Positions 63,951 to 64,000 of a DNA stretch of 64,000 nucleotides are shown here, one piece after another (positions within the stretch are counted from its first letter, which is position 1; each line of letters starts with the position of its first letter). The position numbers were made by a program, and so were the translations under genes. Location of the stretch: NCBI GenBank assembly GCA_945915475.1, contig CAMEFI010000001.1:112727-176726 (forward strand), written 5' to 3'. The DNA is from an uncultured Clostridium sp. (lineage in GTDB: Bacteria > Bacillota > Clostridia > Lachnospirales > Lachnospiraceae). The notes under the pieces were generated by a model. It made no database searches and was not told the origin of the DNA. It saw only the letters and a program-made list of their open reading frames with translations.

Positions 63951-64000
63951 GTATGCTTTTTAAAACACATTGGATTTCTTAAAATGCTACAGGACGATGT
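63951..64000. repeat. Start of a second copy of the long inverted-repeat element
   Basis: GTATGCTTTTTAAAACACAT and the following bases to CAGGACGATGT match the outer 50 bases of the reverse-complemented right arm at 55703-55752 with about two differences. Flanking AATATATAAT before it is also shared. The copy is cut by the window edge. Confidence 0.85.

Overview
The window reads as a chromosomal segment of a low-GC Gram-positive anaerobe, most likely a Lachnospiraceae-type gut Clostridium. The reasons are the type III glutamine synthetase, Ktr potassium uptake with a short KdpD/KdpE, family II pyrophosphatase with CBS/DRTGG domains, an H+-type F1Fo ATP synthase operon, Csp-like subtilase, NlpC/P60-like secreted proteins, an ECF S component, and strong AGGAGG ribosome sites with occasional GTG/TTG starts. 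I cannot fix the genus. No rRNA, tRNA, CRISPR array, intact transposase or prophage was seen.

Layout. 1-9.1 kb: edge-truncated ABC-class ATPase; MarR regulator with a palindromic operator; glnN with a terminator in its leader; then a leftward operon ktrB-ktrA-(membrane-anchored LysR-like ligand domain)-kdpD(short)-kdpE, preceded by paired KdpE-like boxes. 9.1-17 kb: an accessory patch of small redox, hydrolase and regulator genes mixed with gene debris (shrunken glycosyltransferase, broken ABC ATPase and hydrolase), a PfkB kinase, an aldo/keto reductase and an AbiE-type toxin-antitoxin pair. 17.2-17.4 kb: an unassigned structured RNA with its own promoter and terminator. 17.4-24 kb: PAF-acetylhydrolase-like enzyme, GH13 enzyme with an acidic repeat tail, Y-family polymerase with its small partner, AlbA_2-type regulator, and a probable 6S RNA. 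24.1-28.7 kb: strongly rearranged, with fragments of alcohol dehydrogenase, MerR regulator, aldo/keto reductase, a PAS domain present twice, and a second AlbA_2 protein between the two PAS copies. 28.7-32.4 kb: a vitamin B6-like module (aminotransferase, ECF S component, pyridoxal kinase) around a divergent control region. 32.4-42.3 kb: housekeeping and envelope genes, a ZIP transporter broken by a T7 tract, an SPFH protein with an RHH partner, and a LacI remnant. 42.4-48.7 kb: the ATP synthase operon, in which the delta and alpha subunits are one continuous protein. 48.8-55.3 kb: LysR, diguanylate cyclase, and an ABC exporter operon with a large ectodomain protein. 55.3-55.8 kb: a long inverted-repeat element, a second copy of which starts at the right edge. 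55.8-64 kb: subtilase, secreted P60-like proteins, an S1-domain protein, a tiny Cys/Gly-rich membrane protein and a biotin-dependent carboxyltransferase.

The strongest candidates for something undescribed are the delta-alpha ATP synthase fusion, the long inverted-repeat element, the free-standing RNA at 17.25-17.39 kb, the membrane-tethered LysR-like domain in the potassium operon, and the duplicated Cys-Gly mini membrane protein. All identifications rest on reading motifs by eye; no searches were run.
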